A stretch of DNA of 7,381 nt from CAZEUZ01 sp964515805. GTDB lineage: Bacteria; Pseudomonadota; Gammaproteobacteria; Pseudomonadales; Cellvibrionaceae. The notes under the pieces are model-generated. The model worked only from the letters and a program-made list of their open reading frames with translations. It did not search any database and was not told where the DNA came from. Every line of letters starts with the position of its first letter. The first letter of the stretch is position 1. Both the position numbers and the translations under genes were made by a program. Below are positions 6,165 to 7,381 of this stretch, one piece after another. Where the stretch lies: positions 1 through 7,381 of the forward strand of contig CAZEUZ010000135.1 in assembly GCA_964515805.1 (NCBI GenBank). Reading direction: 5' to 3'.

Positions 6165-6968
6165 CTATATGACCATCTTACTGAATCTCTGACGAATTCG
6201 GGTTAAATCTTCTTCTGTATCAATGCCACCAGGAACGGCTGCAAGTGCTTCTGCAACGTGAATGTTTTCACCATTAAATAAAACACGTAACTGCTCGAGG
6301 CATTCTAACTTTTCTAATGGCGCCATAGGCCAGTGAACAAAGCGGTTTAATAAACTGACTCGATAGGCATAAATGCCAATATGACGATAGGCCTGAATAT
6401 CTGCTGTTTCTCCCATACCATCCACTCGTAAGTTGTCGCGAACAAAGGGGATGGAAGCTCGTGAAAAATACAGTGCACGACTATTGATATCAGCAACAAC
6501 TTTGACTACATTAGGATTGATAAAATCATGGCTGTCAGTAATTTTTTCGTACAGCGTAGCAACGGCGAACTGTTGATTTTGTTGTAAATTAGCTGCGACT
6601 TGATCAATAACAATCGCTGGTATGAAGGGCTCATCACCCTGCACATTAACAACGATATGATCTCTATCCAGCTGGAGTAAATTGGCGGTTTCTTGGAGCC
6701 GATTAGTACCGGAATTATGTTCGGCAGCTGTCATTACCACGCGTCCACCAAATGCATTGACTGCATCAACTATTTGCAGATCGTCGGTAGCTACGACGAC
6801 ACGGTGAGCTTGGCTTTGCGAAGCACGCTCATAGACATGTTGTACCATGGGCTTACCGCCAATCAACGCCAGTGGCTTACCGGGTAATCGGCTGGAACCA
6901 TAACGCGCAGGAATAATGACCGTAAACAAGGGCGAGCGGATATCTTGGGCTGTGTTTACTTTAAGCAT
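6165..6968 (-). CDS. kdsB: 3-deoxy-manno-octulosonate cytidylyltransferase (CMP-KDO synthetase)
   Basis: Cytoplasmic enzyme that joins CTP and KDO to CMP-KDO, the donor used to add KDO to lipid IVA. From the ATG at 6968 the product has 267 residues. Motifs are the nucleotide-binding VIIPARYGSSRLPGKPL (17-33), VVATDD (58-63), EHNSGTNRL (83-91), NVQGDEP (108-114) with the metal-binding Asp112, NPNVVKVV (151-158), YFSRASIP (167-174), HIGIYAYR (196-203) and GGIDTEEDL with Asp250. It is about 19 residues longer than E. coli KdsB; roughly 15 of these precede the first beta strand. A TTG one codon upstream (6971) is an alternative start. No Shine-Dalgarno is obvious; the ATG is seven bases after the lpxK stop, which suggests coupled translation. 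The phosphatase gene follows after 63 bases. Confidence 0.97.
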   Translation of the reverse strand: MLKVNTAQDIRSPLFTVIIPARYGSSRLPGKPLALIGGKPMVQHVYERASQSQAHRVVVATDDLQIVDAVNAFGGRVVMTAAEHNSGTNRLQETANLLQLDRDHIVVNVQGDEPFIPAIVIDQVAANLQQNQQFAVATLYEKITDSHDFINPNVVKVVADINSRALYFSRASIPFVRDNLRVDGMGETADIQAYRHIGIYAYRVSLLNRFVHWPMAPLEKLECLEQLRVLFNGENIHVAEALAAVPGGIDTEEDLTRIRQRFSKMVI

Positions 6969-6975
6969 CAATGAT

Positions 6976-7381
6976 TTATTTGGCAGTTACCAGACTGCTC
7001 ACCTCTGTCACCAACTCTGAAGGCAATTGCACTGCTGTTTCCAACACCCACCAATAAGGACTGGCAAATGTCTGACATTTAACAGCATCCTTAGTCGTCA
7101 TCAGGACAACATGCTCTCGCCAGCGAGATAAATCGTCGTAAGTAAATTGATAATGATCTGGGAAAATATGCTCTTCACTGTCTATTCCTAACTCTTGCAA
7201 TGTTGAGAAGAAACGCTGAGGATTGCCAATACTAGCGATCGCTTTCAACTTTACACCGACTCGCTGACGATATTGAGTATGCGATAACCATGGCAATGAA
7301 GAAAGTGGGTAATAAGTATTTGATTGAATATGTAGCCAACGTTTCGGCTGCATTTTTATAGAAGCTATTTGGCTTGCTTTA
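6976..7381 (-). CDS. lpxK: Tetraacyldisaccharide 4'-kinase, 3' part (cut by right edge)
   Basis: Inner-membrane-associated kinase that phosphorylates the 4' position of the lipid A disaccharide to form lipid IVA. About 134 C-terminal codons are visible, and the frame remains open to the window edge, so the ATG at 7353 is internal and not the start; full-length relatives have about 330 residues. Matches to the E. coli C-terminal part are clear: AIASIGNPQRFFSTLQELG (E. coli MAGIGHPPRFFATL), an FPDHYQF segment with the conserved PDH, LMTTKDAVKC (E. coli VMTEKDAVKC) and YWWVLETAVQLP (E. coli NWWYLPVDAQL). The P-loop and membrane anchor would lie beyond the edge. kdsB follows immediately, seven bases after the TAA stop. 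Confidence 0.93.
   Translation of the reverse strand, partial: KASQIASIKMQPKRWLHIQSNTYYPLSSLPWLSHTQYRQRVGVKLKAIASIGNPQRFFSTLQELGIDSEEHIFPDHYQFTYDDLSRWREHVVLMTTKDAVKCQTFASPYWWVLETAVQLPSELVTEVSSLVTAK

Noticed and set aside
1..7381. CRISPR arrays, insertion sequences or riboswitches
   Set aside because: No regularly spaced repeats, transposase-like frames, terminal inverted repeats or recognisable riboswitch cores were seen on either strand.

Overview
The window looks like chromosomal DNA from a gammaproteobacterium. It has an AT-leaning base composition and a lipid A/KDO/peptidoglycan gene order (lpxK, kdsB, low-molecular-weight phosphatase, murB) resembling that of Pseudomonas and its relatives. 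The protein sequences also resemble that group, so a Pseudomonadales- or Cellvibrionales-like marine bacterium is plausible. The species cannot be fixed from the sequence alone.

Layout, left to right. A probable gene on the minus strand is cut by the left edge (1-65). It is followed by pepN (69-2744), a DUF1315/YeaC-family gene (2746-3030) and a tRNA-Arg(ACG) gene (3080-3156), all on the minus strand. They are tightly spaced behind one good sigma70-type promoter (3234-3262), and no terminator is visible between tRNA and pepN, so they may share transcripts. A 329-bp non-coding stretch (3157-3485) holds this promoter and a weaker divergent one. The only plus-strand protein gene follows (3486-4418). 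Its first ~185 residues resemble the P2 gpI/TIGR02242 phage-tail-like baseplate family, and its C-terminus is an acidic Tyr-rich block followed by a basic Lys/Pro/Ser-rich block. No other tail, capsid, integrase or lysis gene is present. It converges on murB (4492-5496). Farther right, also on the minus strand, come a low-molecular-weight protein tyrosine phosphatase (5616-6101), kdsB (6165-6968) and the 3' part of lpxK (6976 to the right edge).

The right-hand genes serve envelope synthesis. LpxK makes lipid IVA, KdsB activates the KDO that is added to it, MurB makes UDP-MurNAc, and the phosphatase is an associated gene of unproven target. The left-hand genes are housekeeping: peptide turnover, a small conserved protein and a translation RNA. 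The tail-like gene is the feature that does not belong, and it is the main candidate for something undescribed. Lesser points are a possible frameshift or non-ATG start at murB, the apparent absence of the Trm112/YcaR gene usually found between lpxK and kdsB, and a nine-codon leader frame overlapping the tail-gene start.
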